Source of the DNA: Rhodococcus sp. P1Y
GTDB lineage: Bacteria; Actinomycetota; Actinomycetes; Mycobacteriales; Mycobacteriaceae
Assembly (NCBI RefSeq): GCF_003641205.1
Contig: NZ_CP032762.1
Span: forward strand, 992,001-1,056,000
Length of the DNA: 64,000 bases
Direction of reading: 5' to 3'
Shown here: positions 21,644 to 29,744 of the stretch, piece by piece
Numbering within the stretch: position 1 is the first letter of the stretch
How the letters are laid out: every line of letters starts with the position of its first letter
The notes under the pieces: generated by a model
The model's input: only the letters and a program-made list of their open reading frames with translations
Told to the model about the DNA's origin: nothing
Database searches by the model: none
Translations under genes and position numbers: made by a program

Positions 21644-22219
21644 CGTGCCGAAGATCGCCCGGTCGACGAAGCGGACCAGGGCTTCGAGGCCGTCCTCGCT
21701 GCTGCCGCGCCAAGTGCGGGCAAACGATTCGGCGGTGCTTGCGACCAACTGTGCCGTCACCTCCGGTGGCGCGGGAAGCTCGGTGCCGTCTCGCTGAAAA
21801 CCTCGCAACCGTTCGGTCCACGGCTCGAATTGAACCGTCATGAACTCGTCGATGTTCGCGGCGAGTTCGGAATTGACCAACGCAGCGTCGCGTAGTGCGT
21901 CGATGACGACTCGGTTGCTCTCGAAGATCTGCCAGAACACCTCTAGGTGCGGCCGCATGGTGCGGGAGTCGCGGGCGTGCGGATCTTGGATGGCGACAAC
22001 GGAATCTGCGTCCTGGGCGAATCGCTCTGCAAGGGCGAGCAGGAGCGCGTCCTTGCTGTCGAAATGGTTGTAGAACGACCCAGCGGCACGGCCGGCCTCC
22101 CGAGTTATGTCGGTGATCTTGGCGGCCAGGTATCCAGTGCGTGCAAACACAATTCGCGCAGCGTCCTCGAGATCTGCGCGGGTCTGCGCTGCCTGGCGGT
22201 CGCGCGATGTAGTCGCCAC
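21623..22219 (-). CDS. TetR/AcrR family transcriptional regulator
   Basis: A 198-residue TetR protein with HTH at about residues 12-58: RADLEDAARIVFARTGYLAAKITDITREAGRAAGSFYNHFDSKDALL. The GTG at 22219 was chosen because AAAGGA lies 7 nt upstream; upstream in-frame codons fall in the intergenic region. It diverges from an MDR-type reductase gene at 22306, with a perfect 8-bp inverted repeat between them, so it probably represses both. The converging overlap with the monooxygenase gene gives no evidence of a shared function. Confidence 0.9.
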   Translation of the reverse strand: MATTSRDRQAAQTRADLEDAARIVFARTGYLAAKITDITREAGRAAGSFYNHFDSKDALLLALAERFAQDADSVVAIQDPHARDSRTMRPHLEVFWQIFESNRVVIDALRDAALVNSELAANIDEFMTVQFEPWTERLRGFQRDGTELPAPPEVTAQLVASTAESFARTWRGSSEDGLEALVRFVDRAIFGTSGEMTP

Positions 22220-22258
22220 CTTGGGTCCTTTCGTTGACAGTCTCGACAGAAGAGTACA

Positions 22259-22278
22259 CACTGAATCTGTATTCAGTG
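22259..22278. promoter_or_regulatory. TetR operator candidate
   Basis: CACTGAAT-CTGT-ATTCAGTG: perfect 8-bp arms around a 4-bp spacer, between the divergent TetR (start 22219) and reductase (start 22306) genes. Size and location are typical of TetR autoregulatory operators. Confidence 0.65.
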
Positions 22279-22305
22279 AAAATAAGTTCATCGGAGGTCT
22301 CGGCT

Positions 22306-23232
22306 ATGAAGGCAGCAGTTCTCACAGGGTTCGGATCGCCCGTCTACGAAGACTTCGGAGAGCCGGTGCCGCAACCCGGATCGGAATCGGTGCAGGTGAG
22401 GGCGGCGACTGTCAACGCAGTCGACCTCGCGATAGCGTCGGGCACGCACTATCTGAGCCCGCGCGAGCTTCCGGTTGTCACCGGTATCGAGGGTGCTGGA
22501 ATCACGAGTGACGGCCGGAGGGTCTACTTCTCGCTGCCGACGAGCCCGTTCGGGTCGATGGCCGAGCGCGCGCTCGTACCCGCTGCGCATCTCATCGATC
22601 TACCGGACTCGGTGAGCTTTGCGGCTGCTGCGACCCTGGGCAATGCGGGTTTGGCCGGGACCATGCCGCTGATCGAAGGTGCGCATATCGCGCCTGGTGA
22701 AAGCGTGGTGATCCTCGGTGGATCCGGAGTCGTCGGGCGAATCGCAGTTCAGGCGGCGAGGGTGCTCGGGGCCGGCTCGATCACCGTCGTCGGTCGGGAC
22801 AGTCAGGCGCTCGAGTCGACACTCGAACTCGGTGCAACGGCGATAGTGCAGGCCGATGTCCCCGACCTGACGGAGGCGCTTCGCGAGGCGTCGGGAGGTG
22901 TCGACATCATTCTCGATTACACCTGGGGCGGCGTGGCCTTGGCTGCCCTACGCGCAGGAAACCGCGGAGTGCGCTCTGTTCAGATCGGCGAGCGGGCGGG
23001 CGCCGACATCACCATTCCCGCGCAGTTGATGCGGGCGCTCGGAGCCACGATCACCGGATTCATGCCGATTCACTACGGCCAGGAAACGATGCGCGACGCC
23101 TACCGCCGCGTCAGTGAGTGGGCGGGTGAGGGCCGGATCATTCTCGACTTCGAGGAAGTCCCTCTCGCGGACGTCGAAAGCGCTTGGACGCGAGCGTCTT
23201 CGGTGCGGCACAAGCTGGTACTCGTGCCCTGA
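22306..23232 (+). CDS. MDR-superfamily zinc-independent alcohol dehydrogenase/quinone oxidoreductase-like protein
   Basis: A 308-residue medium-chain dehydrogenase/reductase. The GroES-like N-terminal domain (MKAAVLTGFGSPVYEDFGEPVP, TVNAVDLAIASGTHY, PVVTGIEGAG) is followed by a Rossmann domain with GGSGVVGRIAVQAARVLGAGSITVVGR. There are no zinc-binding cysteines, so it should be a quinone-oxidoreductase-type NADPH enzyme. The ATG at 22306 has GGAGG 9 nt upstream. It is the expected target of the divergent TetR; expression would be induced by an unknown ligand, probably an electrophile or quinone. Confidence 0.88.
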   Translation: MKAAVLTGFGSPVYEDFGEPVPQPGSESVQVRAATVNAVDLAIASGTHYLSPRELPVVTGIEGAGITSDGRRVYFSLPTSPFGSMAERALVPAAHLIDLPDSVSFAAAATLGNAGLAGTMPLIEGAHIAPGESVVILGGSGVVGRIAVQAARVLGAGSITVVGRDSQALESTLELGATAIVQADVPDLTEALREASGGVDIILDYTWGGVALAALRAGNRGVRSVQIGERAGADITIPAQLMRALGATITGFMPIHYGQETMRDAYRRVSEWAGEGRIILDFEEVPLADVESAWTRASSVRHKLVLVP

Positions 23233-23243
23233 ACTGGGCAGGG

Positions 23244-24134
23244 TCAGGACAGGCTGGCTATGTACTTCTTCGTGAGCTCGGCGATTTCGTTCGCGTGCGA
23301 GATCGGCGACCAATGCCCTGCCGGAATGTCGTTGCGGGTCAGATGCTTGACCCACTTGCTCGTGTCGTCGTAGTGATACGGACGAACTGCGACATCTTCG
23401 GTGTTGACGATGAGCTGCACCGGAATGTCGACGTAGCGCTCACGAGGGTTGGTCAAGCGAGGAATCAGGTTGGCGCGGTACAGGTTTGTTCCGTGGGTGG
23501 CGTCGGACCACAACGTCGGATTCTGGGTGACGAGCGCGGGGTCGACGTTCGAGAACTCCTGCAGGAACGCGGGCCAGCCCTTGGCGAATTGTCGTTTGAT
23601 CCGCCACGTCGACAGGCCGGGGATGTGGAATGTGACGGTGTACCAGGATGCGCGGGTCTGTGCGAAGACCTGCTTGAGGCCGGTCCACGTCGGCTTGGTC
23701 AAGCGAGACCTCGACCACCGCCCCAGATGGTCGAGGTTGGGGCCGGAAATGGATGTGTACGAGGCGATCCGATCGACCGCCTGTGGCTGCGCCGCAGCCT
23801 CCCAGACTTCGACGGCACCCCAGTCGTGGGCAAGTACGTGCACCGGGTGGTCGGGGCTGACGGCGTCGGCGACTGCGTAGAAGTCCGACGCCAGATTGCT
23901 CAACCGGTACGCCGCTCGCTCCTGCGGAACAGTGCTCTCCCCGGCGCCGCGCGAATCGTAGGTGATCACGCGAAAGGTCTCGGCGAGCTTGGGCACGATG
24001 TGACTCCACAGCTCGTGCGTGTCGGGCCACCCGTGCACCAGCACGATGGTCTCGCCGTCGGGGTTGCCGGTTTCGAACACCGCCAGTCGGATGCCTTCGT
24101 TGACGACGGTCGATCTCTTCGCGGCGGTGCTCAT
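23244..24134 (-). CDS. alpha/beta hydrolase, epoxide-hydrolase-like
   Basis: A 296-residue alpha/beta hydrolase. The oxyanion motif is HGWPDTHELW, the nucleophile position is Asp in AHDWGAVEVW (epoxide hydrolase or dehalogenase type rather than Ser), and the catalytic His is in PAGHWSPISHANE. The large cap region includes the LDHLGRWSRSRL stretch. This sequence type is known also as the N-terminal part of SDR fusions in actinobacteria; here it is separate. It converges on the reductase at 22306 with an 11-bp gap. Confidence 0.85.
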   Translation of the reverse strand: MSTAAKRSTVVNEGIRLAVFETGNPDGETIVLVHGWPDTHELWSHIVPKLAETFRVITYDSRGAGESTVPQERAAYRLSNLASDFYAVADAVSPDHPVHVLAHDWGAVEVWEAAAQPQAVDRIASYTSISGPNLDHLGRWSRSRLTKPTWTGLKQVFAQTRASWYTVTFHIPGLSTWRIKRQFAKGWPAFLQEFSNVDPALVTQNPTLWSDATHGTNLYRANLIPRLTNPRERYVDIPVQLIVNTEDVAVRPYHYDDTSKWVKHLTRNDIPAGHWSPISHANEIAELTKKYIASLS

Positions 24135-24205
24135 GCTTCGCGAGTTTAGTATGAACGGCAGTTACATGTATACGGCTTGTCGGATCCACCTGAGACAATT
24201 CGTGA

Positions 24206-24676
24206 GTGATTCCGATGCCCGAGTGGCCGCCGACAGTGCGCGCGATAGCCAGCGCAACCGACGAAGCGATCACGGCGGCGCGATCCCGAAGCGAGACGGA
24301 CTTCGCCGACGCGGTCCGCGCGCTCGGGGCGGAGGACTCCGCGCAGGTCGCGTCGATTCACGCCGAGATGGTCAGATCGCTCCTCGAAGAACTGCATCCT
24401 GACGGGCTGGAGGGCGAGGATGTGCAGGATGCGCTCACTCGGGCGGTCCGGTCGGCGGCCGAGTGGAACTCCGATGTCGACGTCCCGGGTTTCGTGGAAG
24501 TACTGACCGGCGCACTCGGTGTCGCGGACACGGAGGAGAAGAGGCCGAGTCCTCGACCCGAGCACGCCGTGCTCATCATCGTGGATCTGCTGGTCAGGCG
24601 TAAGTCCTCGGCGGAGAAGTACATCCGGCAGGCGGTAGCCGAGATCCAGCGAGCCCAGACCATGGAAATGCCCTAG
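24206..24676 (+). CDS. conserved hypothetical, helical protein
   Basis: A 156-residue protein, mostly alpha-helical and acidic: AIASATDEAITAARSRSETDFADAVRAL, then VASIHAEMVRSLLEELHPDGLEGEDVQDALTRAVRSAAEWN and a C-terminal HAVLIIVDLLVRRKSSAEKYIRQAVAEIQRAQTM. No signal peptide, membrane segment or motif is visible, and I do not recognise the family. The start may be GTG 24206 or ATG 24215 (MPEWPPTV). It ends at a hairpin terminator shared with the convergent gene at 24731. Confidence 0.65.
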   Translation: MIPMPEWPPTVRAIASATDEAITAARSRSETDFADAVRALGAEDSAQVASIHAEMVRSLLEELHPDGLEGEDVQDALTRAVRSAAEWNSDVDVPGFVEVLTGALGVADTEEKRPSPRPEHAVLIIVDLLVRRKSSAEKYIRQAVAEIQRAQTMEMP

Positions 24677-24678
24677 GG

Positions 24679-24722
24679 CTCTCTACGGCAATCTAGCACT
24701 GCGCTGAGAGTGCCGTAGAGAG
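24679..24722. terminator. bidirectional hairpin terminator
   Basis: CTCTCTACGGCA (24679-24690) pairs perfectly with TGCCGTAGAGAG (24711-24722), 12 bp with a 20-nt loop, between the convergent genes ending at 24676 and 24731. Confidence 0.75.
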
Positions 24723-24730
24723 GCCGAGAA

Positions 24731-25180
24731 TCAACTGTGCAGCATGTTGGCAGCACCGATGACGGCGCGGATCGACGAAGCGTGGCAATCGGAATCGACG
24801 GCCATGGACCACTGGCGACGACCGTCGAACTCGGTGAGAACGAAGGTGACGGTCCGCTCGTCCAGGGGCTGCTGATGGAACGAGACGATCTCGATATGAA
24901 AGCCGGCGTCGTAGAGCATCGAGGTCAGTGCGTCGATCGGGCCGTAAGTAGTGGCCGAAGCAGCATGAATGGAGTCGCCGAGTCCGAAGGTGGCGTCGAA
25001 CGTCGTGCGTCCGCCGCGTGCCGAGCTGGATTTCCAGCTGCCCAACCGGATCGGGCCGGTGGCGGCGCAGAACCGTTGCTGGAGAGTGGTCCAGTTCAAC
25101 TCGCCGGTCTCCTCGCGCATATCACGCGGCAGGAAGGCGGCGAAGGAATGGTCGACATCAGAAGTGGTGAGAGCGTTCAT
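24731..25180 (-). CDS. free-standing LeuA allosteric (dimerisation) domain protein
   Basis: A 149-residue protein resembling the C-terminal regulatory domain of 2-isopropylmalate synthase with no catalytic barrel: GRTTFDATFGLGDSIHAASATTYGPIDALTSMLYDAGFHIEIVSFHQQPLDERTVTFVLTEFDGRRQWSMAVDSDCHASSIRAVIGAANML. In LeuA this domain binds leucine. A lone copy might sense leucine or modulate a full LeuA; the activity is unknown. The ATG at 25180 was chosen; the frame is open upstream but that region is the attenuator. A leader peptide rich in Ile/Leu/Val codons and a hairpin (25209-25293) precede the gene, so branched-chain amino acid supply likely controls its transcription. Confidence 0.85.
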   Translation of the reverse strand: MNALTTSDVDHSFAAFLPRDMREETGELNWTTLQQRFCAATGPIRLGSWKSSSARGGRTTFDATFGLGDSIHAASATTYGPIDALTSMLYDAGFHIEIVSFHQQPLDERTVTFVLTEFDGRRQWSMAVDSDCHASSIRAVIGAANMLHS

Positions 25181-25208
25181 GGTGATGGTCTTTCCGAATA
25201 TGAAGGAA

Positions 25209-25262
25209 GGACCGAGATAGCACGACGACCCGCAGCGGGGGTCGGTCCGATTCAGACCCCGC
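25209..25262 (-). promoter_or_regulatory. branched-chain amino acid transcription attenuator
   Basis: On the minus strand, the end of the leader ORF (GCGGGGTC, 25255-25262) can pair with GACCCCCGC (25235-25243). The second element can instead form a terminator hairpin CGACCC-GGGTCG (25226-25244), nested in a larger stem GGACCGA/TCGGTCC (25209-25215 with 25242-25248). Mutually exclusive structures after an Ile-Leu-Val-Val leader are the hallmark of ribosome-mediated attenuation. The terminator lacks a clear U-run. Confidence 0.65.
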
Positions 25263-25293
25263 GGCGGCGGCGTACTACGAGAATGCGCTTCAC
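25252..25293 (-). CDS. leader peptide MKRILVVRRRRGV
   Basis: A 13-codon ORF from GTG 25293 to TGA 25252 encodes MKRILVVRRRRGV. Four consecutive branched-chain codons (Ile, Leu, Val, Val) precede a run of Arg codons that overlap the antiterminator arm. A promoter-like pair, TTGCGC (25325-25330) and TACATT (25301-25306), spaced 18 nt, would place the transcription start at about the GTG itself, suggesting a leaderless message. It precedes the LeuA-domain gene at 25180. Corynebacterial ilv and leu operons have comparable leaders. Confidence 0.65.
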   Translation of the reverse strand: MKRILVVRRRRGV

Positions 25294-25472
25294 GCTGGTC
25301 AATGTAGTCGCAGATTTCGTCCGAGCGCAAGCATTGGTGGATCTATCCATATCTAGCTCGCGGTCTAGATAGCGGGATATTCGCCTACGAAGTCGCTAGG
25401 TCTCCATAGCGCCGTCTAGGACACGCGCTAGATGTACACATAAACTGCTATCCCACTTGTTACTTTGGCCCC

Positions 25473-26663
25473 ATGGACCCCGTGCGTAACCCCTACGCTC
25501 CCGGCGCAGGTCAGCGCCCCCCGGAGCTGGCCGGTCGAAAGAAGCAACTCGACGCCTTCGATGTCGTCCTGGAACGCATCACCCGTGGCAGGCCGGAACG
25601 AAGTGTCGTACTGACGGGGTTGCGAGGCGTCGGGAAGACGGTGTTGCTCAACCACCTGCGATCTGCCGCCGTTGCGCGGGGCTGGGGAACGGGCAAGATC
25701 GAGGCCAGGCCCGATCAAGAACTACGTAGGCCTCTGTCCTCGGCGCTGCACATGGCCGTGAGGGGAATTGCTGCCTCGCACCGGGATCCGGAACGGGTCG
25801 ACGAATTCCTCGGCGTGCTCAAGGCTTTCGCGTTGCGGGCCTCGGCCGACAAGGGCATGCGAGAGCGCTGGCAACCCGGTATCGACGTTCCGGCCAAGAC
25901 GGGGCGCGCCGACTCGGGAGATATCGAGATCGACCTCGTCGAACTTCTGCTCGACGCGTCGTCACTCGCTGCGGATGTCGGTGTCGGCATCGCGATCTTC
26001 ATCGACGAGATGCAGGACCTGGGCCCAGCGGACATTTCGGCTCTGTGCGCAGCGTGCCACGAGCTCAGCCAGGACGCTGCGCCGTTGATCATCGTCGGCG
26101 CGGGCCTACCGCACCTGCCTGCCGTGCTGTCGGCATCGAAGAGTTACTCCGAGCGCCTGTTCAGCTACCACCGGATCGGCCGCCTCGAACGCCAAGCCGC
26201 AGACCTTGCGTTGATCGCGCCCGCCGACCGCGAGGACGTCGAATACACGACCGACGCGCTCGACGCGCTGTACGAATCCGCTGACGGATACCCATATTTC
26301 GTGCAGGCATACGGCAAAGCAACGTGGGACCTGGCTGCGGAGTCGCCCATCACGGCCGAGGACGTGCGCGTCGCGGCGCCGACGGCCGAAGAGGAATTGG
26401 CCGTCGGGTTCTTCGGGTCGCGGTACGAACGTGCGACTCCGTCCGAGCGCGAGTACATGCGAGCGATGGCCGATCTGTCCAGCGACGACACGTCGGTGCC
26501 CACCTCTGCGGTGGCGACCGAACTGAAGCGAAAGCCCGCATCGTTGTCGCCGGCACGGGACGGACTGATCAAGAAGGGCCTCATCTACTCAGCCGAGCGA
26601 GGGACCATCGCGTTTACGGTCCCCCACTTCGGGCGGTATCTGAGGGCGCAGACGGACGAGTAG
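25473..26663 (+). CDS. AAA-family ATP-binding protein
   Basis: A 396-residue STAND/ORC-like P-loop ATPase. The Walker A is GLRGVGKT (about 48-55) and the Walker B is IFIDEMQDL (about 172-180). The sensor segment APLIIVGAGLPHLP follows, then a C-terminal winged-helix-like part (EREYMRAMADLSSDDTSVPTSAVATELKRKPASLSPARDGLIKKGLIYSAERGTIAFTVPHFGRYLR). The architecture resembles archaeal-type ATPases that switch DNA or protein partners; no partner gene is adjacent. The ATG lies 180 bp from the divergent BCAA leader, across a stretch with five CTAG sites in 79 bp. Confidence 0.85.
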   Translation: MDPVRNPYAPGAGQRPPELAGRKKQLDAFDVVLERITRGRPERSVVLTGLRGVGKTVLLNHLRSAAVARGWGTGKIEARPDQELRRPLSSALHMAVRGIAASHRDPERVDEFLGVLKAFALRASADKGMRERWQPGIDVPAKTGRADSGDIEIDLVELLLDASSLAADVGVGIAIFIDEMQDLGPADISALCAACHELSQDAAPLIIVGAGLPHLPAVLSASKSYSERLFSYHRIGRLERQAADLALIAPADREDVEYTTDALDALYESADGYPYFVQAYGKATWDLAAESPITAEDVRVAAPTAEEELAVGFFGSRYERATPSEREYMRAMADLSSDDTSVPTSAVATELKRKPASLSPARDGLIKKGLIYSAERGTIAFTVPHFGRYLRAQTDE

Positions 26664-26672
26664 GGGCCTTCG

Positions 26673-26724
26673 GCTCAGTGGCACGGTTAAGCGCCCCAGC
26701 AGGCACTTAACCATGCCACTCAGC
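26673..26724. terminator. bidirectional hairpin terminator
   Basis: Arms 26673-26695 and 26702-26724 (23 nt, 3 mismatches, 6-nt loop) lie between the convergent ATPase and alkB genes. The right arm overlaps the alkB stop codon. Confidence 0.7.
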
Positions 26725-27847
26725 GATTGATCTTCGACATATCCCCGCCGTAGTAATCGACAAGCCTGTGATCCATGACTTTCCGCCACAGCGGCGGGAA
26801 GAGTGCGCAGAAGATCATGACTGCATATCCCGCTGGGAGCTGCGGAGATTCGTCGACTGTCCGAAGGGATTGGTAGCGACGCACAGGGTTCGCGTGGTGG
26901 TCGCTGTGGCGTTGCAGGTGATAGAGGAACAAGTTGCTCCACAGGTGGTCGCTGTTCCAACTATGGGTGTGGTCGGTGCGAACGTAGCGCCCGCGCTTGG
27001 TCTTGCTGCGTAGCAGTCCGTAGTGCTCGAGGTAGTTGGCGGCCTCGAACAGAATGACCGCGATGACGGCTTGCAGTATCAGATACGGCGCGACGATCCA
27101 CCCGAACAGAGCGATCAATACGGCGAACAACACGAGCGACATCGCCGCCGCGTTGAACAAGTGATTGTGCGCAGTCCACTTGGTCGACCCGACGCGGTGG
27201 AGACGACGCTGCTCGAGGTCCCACGCCGATGCAATGCCGCCGATCATGCTGCGCGGAAGAAACTTCCAAAAGCTCTCGCCGTACCGCGCGGAGGCCGGGT
27301 CCTCCGGTGTTGCGACGCGCACGTGATGGCCGTGATTGTGCTCGACGTAGAAGTGGCCGTAGAACGACTGCGCGAGGGTGATCTTCGAAAGCCAGCGTTC
27401 GACGTTTTCACGTTTGTGACCCAGTTCGTGTGCGGCATTGATGCCGACGCCACCGACTACTCCGATCGTGATCGCGAGGCCGATTCGCTCGGGAACACCC
27501 AACGGTCCGTGCGCCCAGAGGTAGCAGGCTGTGATCAGCCCCGCGTATTGCAACGGAATGAGCAGGTACAGGCACCAGCGGTAGTACTTGTCGTTTTCGA
27601 GCGCTTCAGCCATCTCCAGCGGCGGATTGCGTCTGTCGACGCCGGCGACAGCGTCGACGGCAGGGATAGCGATGCCCATGATCATCAGGCCCAACAACCA
27701 GAAGGCGCCCGGCCCGAGCCAGGATACGAGTCCCCACGCCATGAACGGGCTCAATGGGATGACGAGCCCGAGCGGCCACAGGTAGCGCTTCGGGTCACGC
27801 CAGGCGGGCGTCCCTGCCGCGCGTTCGGTCGCCGCATGTTCGGTCAT
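26720..27847 (-). CDS. alkB: alkane 1-monooxygenase
   Basis: A 375-residue integral membrane di-iron alkane hydroxylase. The histidine boxes are HELGH (His140/144), EHNHGHH (170-175) and LQRHSDHH (311-318), and the AlkB-specific motif NYLEHYGLLR is at 271-280. Six hydrophobic segments surround them. The enzyme hydroxylates the terminal carbon of n-alkanes using electrons from rubredoxin. In rhodococci alkB is commonly followed by rubredoxin genes (or fused to one); here neither rubredoxin, rubredoxin reductase nor AlkX-type regulator is adjacent, so electrons must come from genes elsewhere. The gene ends inside a bidirectional terminator. Confidence 0.95.
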   Translation of the reverse strand: MTEHAATERAAGTPAWRDPKRYLWPLGLVIPLSPFMAWGLVSWLGPGAFWLLGLMIMGIAIPAVDAVAGVDRRNPPLEMAEALENDKYYRWCLYLLIPLQYAGLITACYLWAHGPLGVPERIGLAITIGVVGGVGINAAHELGHKRENVERWLSKITLAQSFYGHFYVEHNHGHHVRVATPEDPASARYGESFWKFLPRSMIGGIASAWDLEQRRLHRVGSTKWTAHNHLFNAAAMSLVLFAVLIALFGWIVAPYLILQAVIAVILFEAANYLEHYGLLRSKTKRGRYVRTDHTHSWNSDHLWSNLFLYHLQRHSDHHANPVRRYQSLRTVDESPQLPAGYAVMIFCALFPPLWRKVMDHRLVDYYGGDMSKINR

Positions 27848-27999
27848 GAGGGTCGAGTACCCCCTAACGACGACGCATCCATTGAGATATTTACCTCACC
27901 TAAAGAGTAACAGTTAGTTCCGGCAATTCTCCCTTACCTGTTTTTCGGACCCGCAACGTGATCGGATAAGGCATCGACGCCATAGTGAGGAGCATCGCA

Positions 28000-28836
28000 G
28001 TGAAGAGAACCGAGTCCGAGTTCGCCGGACACCGTGGAACTCGCATCGTCTACGACGTCTGGACTCCCGACGCAGACATCACCGGGCTCCTCGTGCTGTC
28101 CCACGGACTCGGGGAGCACGCCAGGCGCTACGACCACGTGATCGCCGAACTGGGGAAGCTCGGCCTGGTGGTCTACGCCCCCGACCACCGGGGACATGGA
28201 CGGTCGGGAGGCAAACGTCTGGAGTTGAAGAGCTGGTCGGACTATGTGATCGATCTGCACGAGCTCTTCCGGATAGCGCGTGCCACCCACCCAGGCGTCA
28301 AGAATTTCTTGCTCGGGCACAGCATGGGCGGTGCCATCGCACTGTCCTACGCGCTCGAATACCAGGCCGAACTCGACGCTCTGATGCTCTCCGGCCCGGC
28401 GGTGGTGCTCGGTGACGGCACCCCGAAGATCCTCGTTCCCATCGGCAAGATCCTCGGCCGAATCGCGCCCGGCGTGCCGGTGCAGTCGCTCGCCGCGTCG
28501 GACGTCTCCCGTGACCCCGCCGTCGTCACCGCGTACGAGCAGGACCCGTTGGTCCATCACGGCAAGGTACCCGCAGGCCTGGCCAGCGGACTCGTCGGAG
28601 CGATGGAAAGCTACCCGGCGCGACTTCCCACACTCACACTGCCGGTGCTGCTGCAACACGGCAGCGAGGATCGACTCGCCGACGTGGCAGGTAGTCGTCT
28701 GATTGCCGAGAAAGCTGGATCGACCGATCTCACCATCGAGGTGTACGACGGTCTCTACCACGAGGTCTTCAACGAGCCAGAGCGCGAAAAGGTGCTCGGC
28801 GACCTCGTCGCGTGGTTGTCGCCGCGTGTCGGCTGA
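28000..28836 (+). CDS. monoacylglycerol lipase (Rv0183-like alpha/beta hydrolase)
   Basis: A 278-residue serine hydrolase strongly resembling the mycobacterial monoglyceride lipase Rv0183: FAGHRGTRIVYDVWTP, LSHGLGEHARRYDHV, YAPDHRGHGRSGGKR, nucleophile motif LLGHSMGGAIAL, DPLVHHGKVPAG, and YDGLYHEVFNEPER with the catalytic His. It should cleave monoacylglycerols to fatty acid and glycerol, probably at the cell envelope. The GTG at 28000 was chosen because GAGGAG lies about 8 nt upstream and the N-terminus then aligns with Rv0183; GTG 27985 is the alternative. The patatin gene follows by 50 bp, suggesting a lipid-turnover pair. Confidence 0.92.
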   Translation: MKRTESEFAGHRGTRIVYDVWTPDADITGLLVLSHGLGEHARRYDHVIAELGKLGLVVYAPDHRGHGRSGGKRLELKSWSDYVIDLHELFRIARATHPGVKNFLLGHSMGGAIALSYALEYQAELDALMLSGPAVVLGDGTPKILVPIGKILGRIAPGVPVQSLAASDVSRDPAVVTAYEQDPLVHHGKVPAGLASGLVGAMESYPARLPTLTLPVLLQHGSEDRLADVAGSRLIAEKAGSTDLTIEVYDGLYHEVFNEPEREKVLGDLVAWLSPRVG

Positions 28837-28886
28837 CGCGGTAGTAGTAGGTTCTCACCCGGGGCAAGCAATGAGGGGGTTTGACT

Positions 28887-29744
28887 ATGACGCGTACTGC
28901 ACTCGTTCTGGGCGGCGGTGGGGTCGCGGGTATCGCCTGGCAGACGGGCGTCTTGCACGGGCTAGCCGAATCCGGCGTCGACGTGACGGCATCGGCGTGG
29001 TCCGACATGCTTCTCGGCACGTCCGCGGGCGCCGCAGTCGCAGCGCAGGTGACTAGTGGAGCGTCGCTGAGCGAGCTCTATTCGCGTCAGGTGGATACGA
29101 AGAAGCAAATCGACGAGCCACGTCCGGACGTGTCGATCGAGACACTCAACGAACTGCTCGAGCGCGCAGCGGAACGCGCTGCCGGTGACAGGCAGGAATT
29201 CGCTCGAATCATCGGTCAGGCTGCCCGTGCGGCGACGACGCCTCCCGAGTCGGTACGGCGCGCGGTGATAGCAGAGCGGTTGCCCTCGCACGAATGGCCC
29301 GATCGAGATCTGCGCCTCGTCGCGGTCGACGCAGAATCCGGGCGTCACCGAGTTCTGAACCGAGACTCCGGAGTCCGGATCGTCGACGCCGTCGCCGCGA
29401 GCTGCGCGATTCCCGGCATGTGGCCGCCGGTCACCATCGGGGTGCACCGATACGTCGACGGTGGTGTGCGATCGAGCGAAAATGCCGACCTAGCAGTAGG
29501 TTTCGCGAAGGTGCTCGTCGTCCAGGTCGGAGTTTTCGATGCCGGACAGGACCCGCTGGAAGTCGAACGCGACCAGCTCGTCGGGCGCGGATCCGATGTT
29601 CTGATTCTTCGTCCCGACGAGGATTCTGTCGCCGCGATCGGGCCCGATCCCACCGACCCGTCCGTCAGGGCTGCCGCAGCCGAAGCCGGCGATCGGCAGG
29701 GGCTGGCGATCGCCGGCGAGGTCGACCGGTTCAAGCGAGGGTGA
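28887..29744 (+). CDS. patatin-like phospholipase
   Basis: A 285-residue patatin-family acyl hydrolase. The oxyanion loop is GGGGVAGIAW, the catalytic Ser is in LGTSAGA (GxSxG), and the catalytic Asp is in YVDGGVRS (DGG). It should hydrolyse phospholipids or acylglycerols, using a Ser-Asp dyad. The ATG at 28887 is preceded by GAGGGGG; an in-frame TTG at 28881 is less likely. It is probably co-transcribed with the monoacylglycerol lipase upstream. The 3' end overlaps the convergent amidohydrolase by 14 bp. Confidence 0.92.
   Translation: MTRTALVLGGGGVAGIAWQTGVLHGLAESGVDVTASAWSDMLLGTSAGAAVAAQVTSGASLSELYSRQVDTKKQIDEPRPDVSIETLNELLERAAERAAGDRQEFARIIGQAARAATTPPESVRRAVIAERLPSHEWPDRDLRLVAVDAESGRHRVLNRDSGVRIVDAVAASCAIPGMWPPVTIGVHRYVDGGVRSSENADLAVGFAKVLVVQVGVFDAGQDPLEVERDQLVGRGSDVLILRPDEDSVAAIGPDPTDPSVRAAAAEAGDRQGLAIAGEVDRFKRG

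Noticed and set aside
27880..27910. Iron-box-like TTAGGTGAGGTAAAT upstream of alkB
   Set aside because: Only one half-site matches and the other half is absent; alkB iron control cannot be supported.
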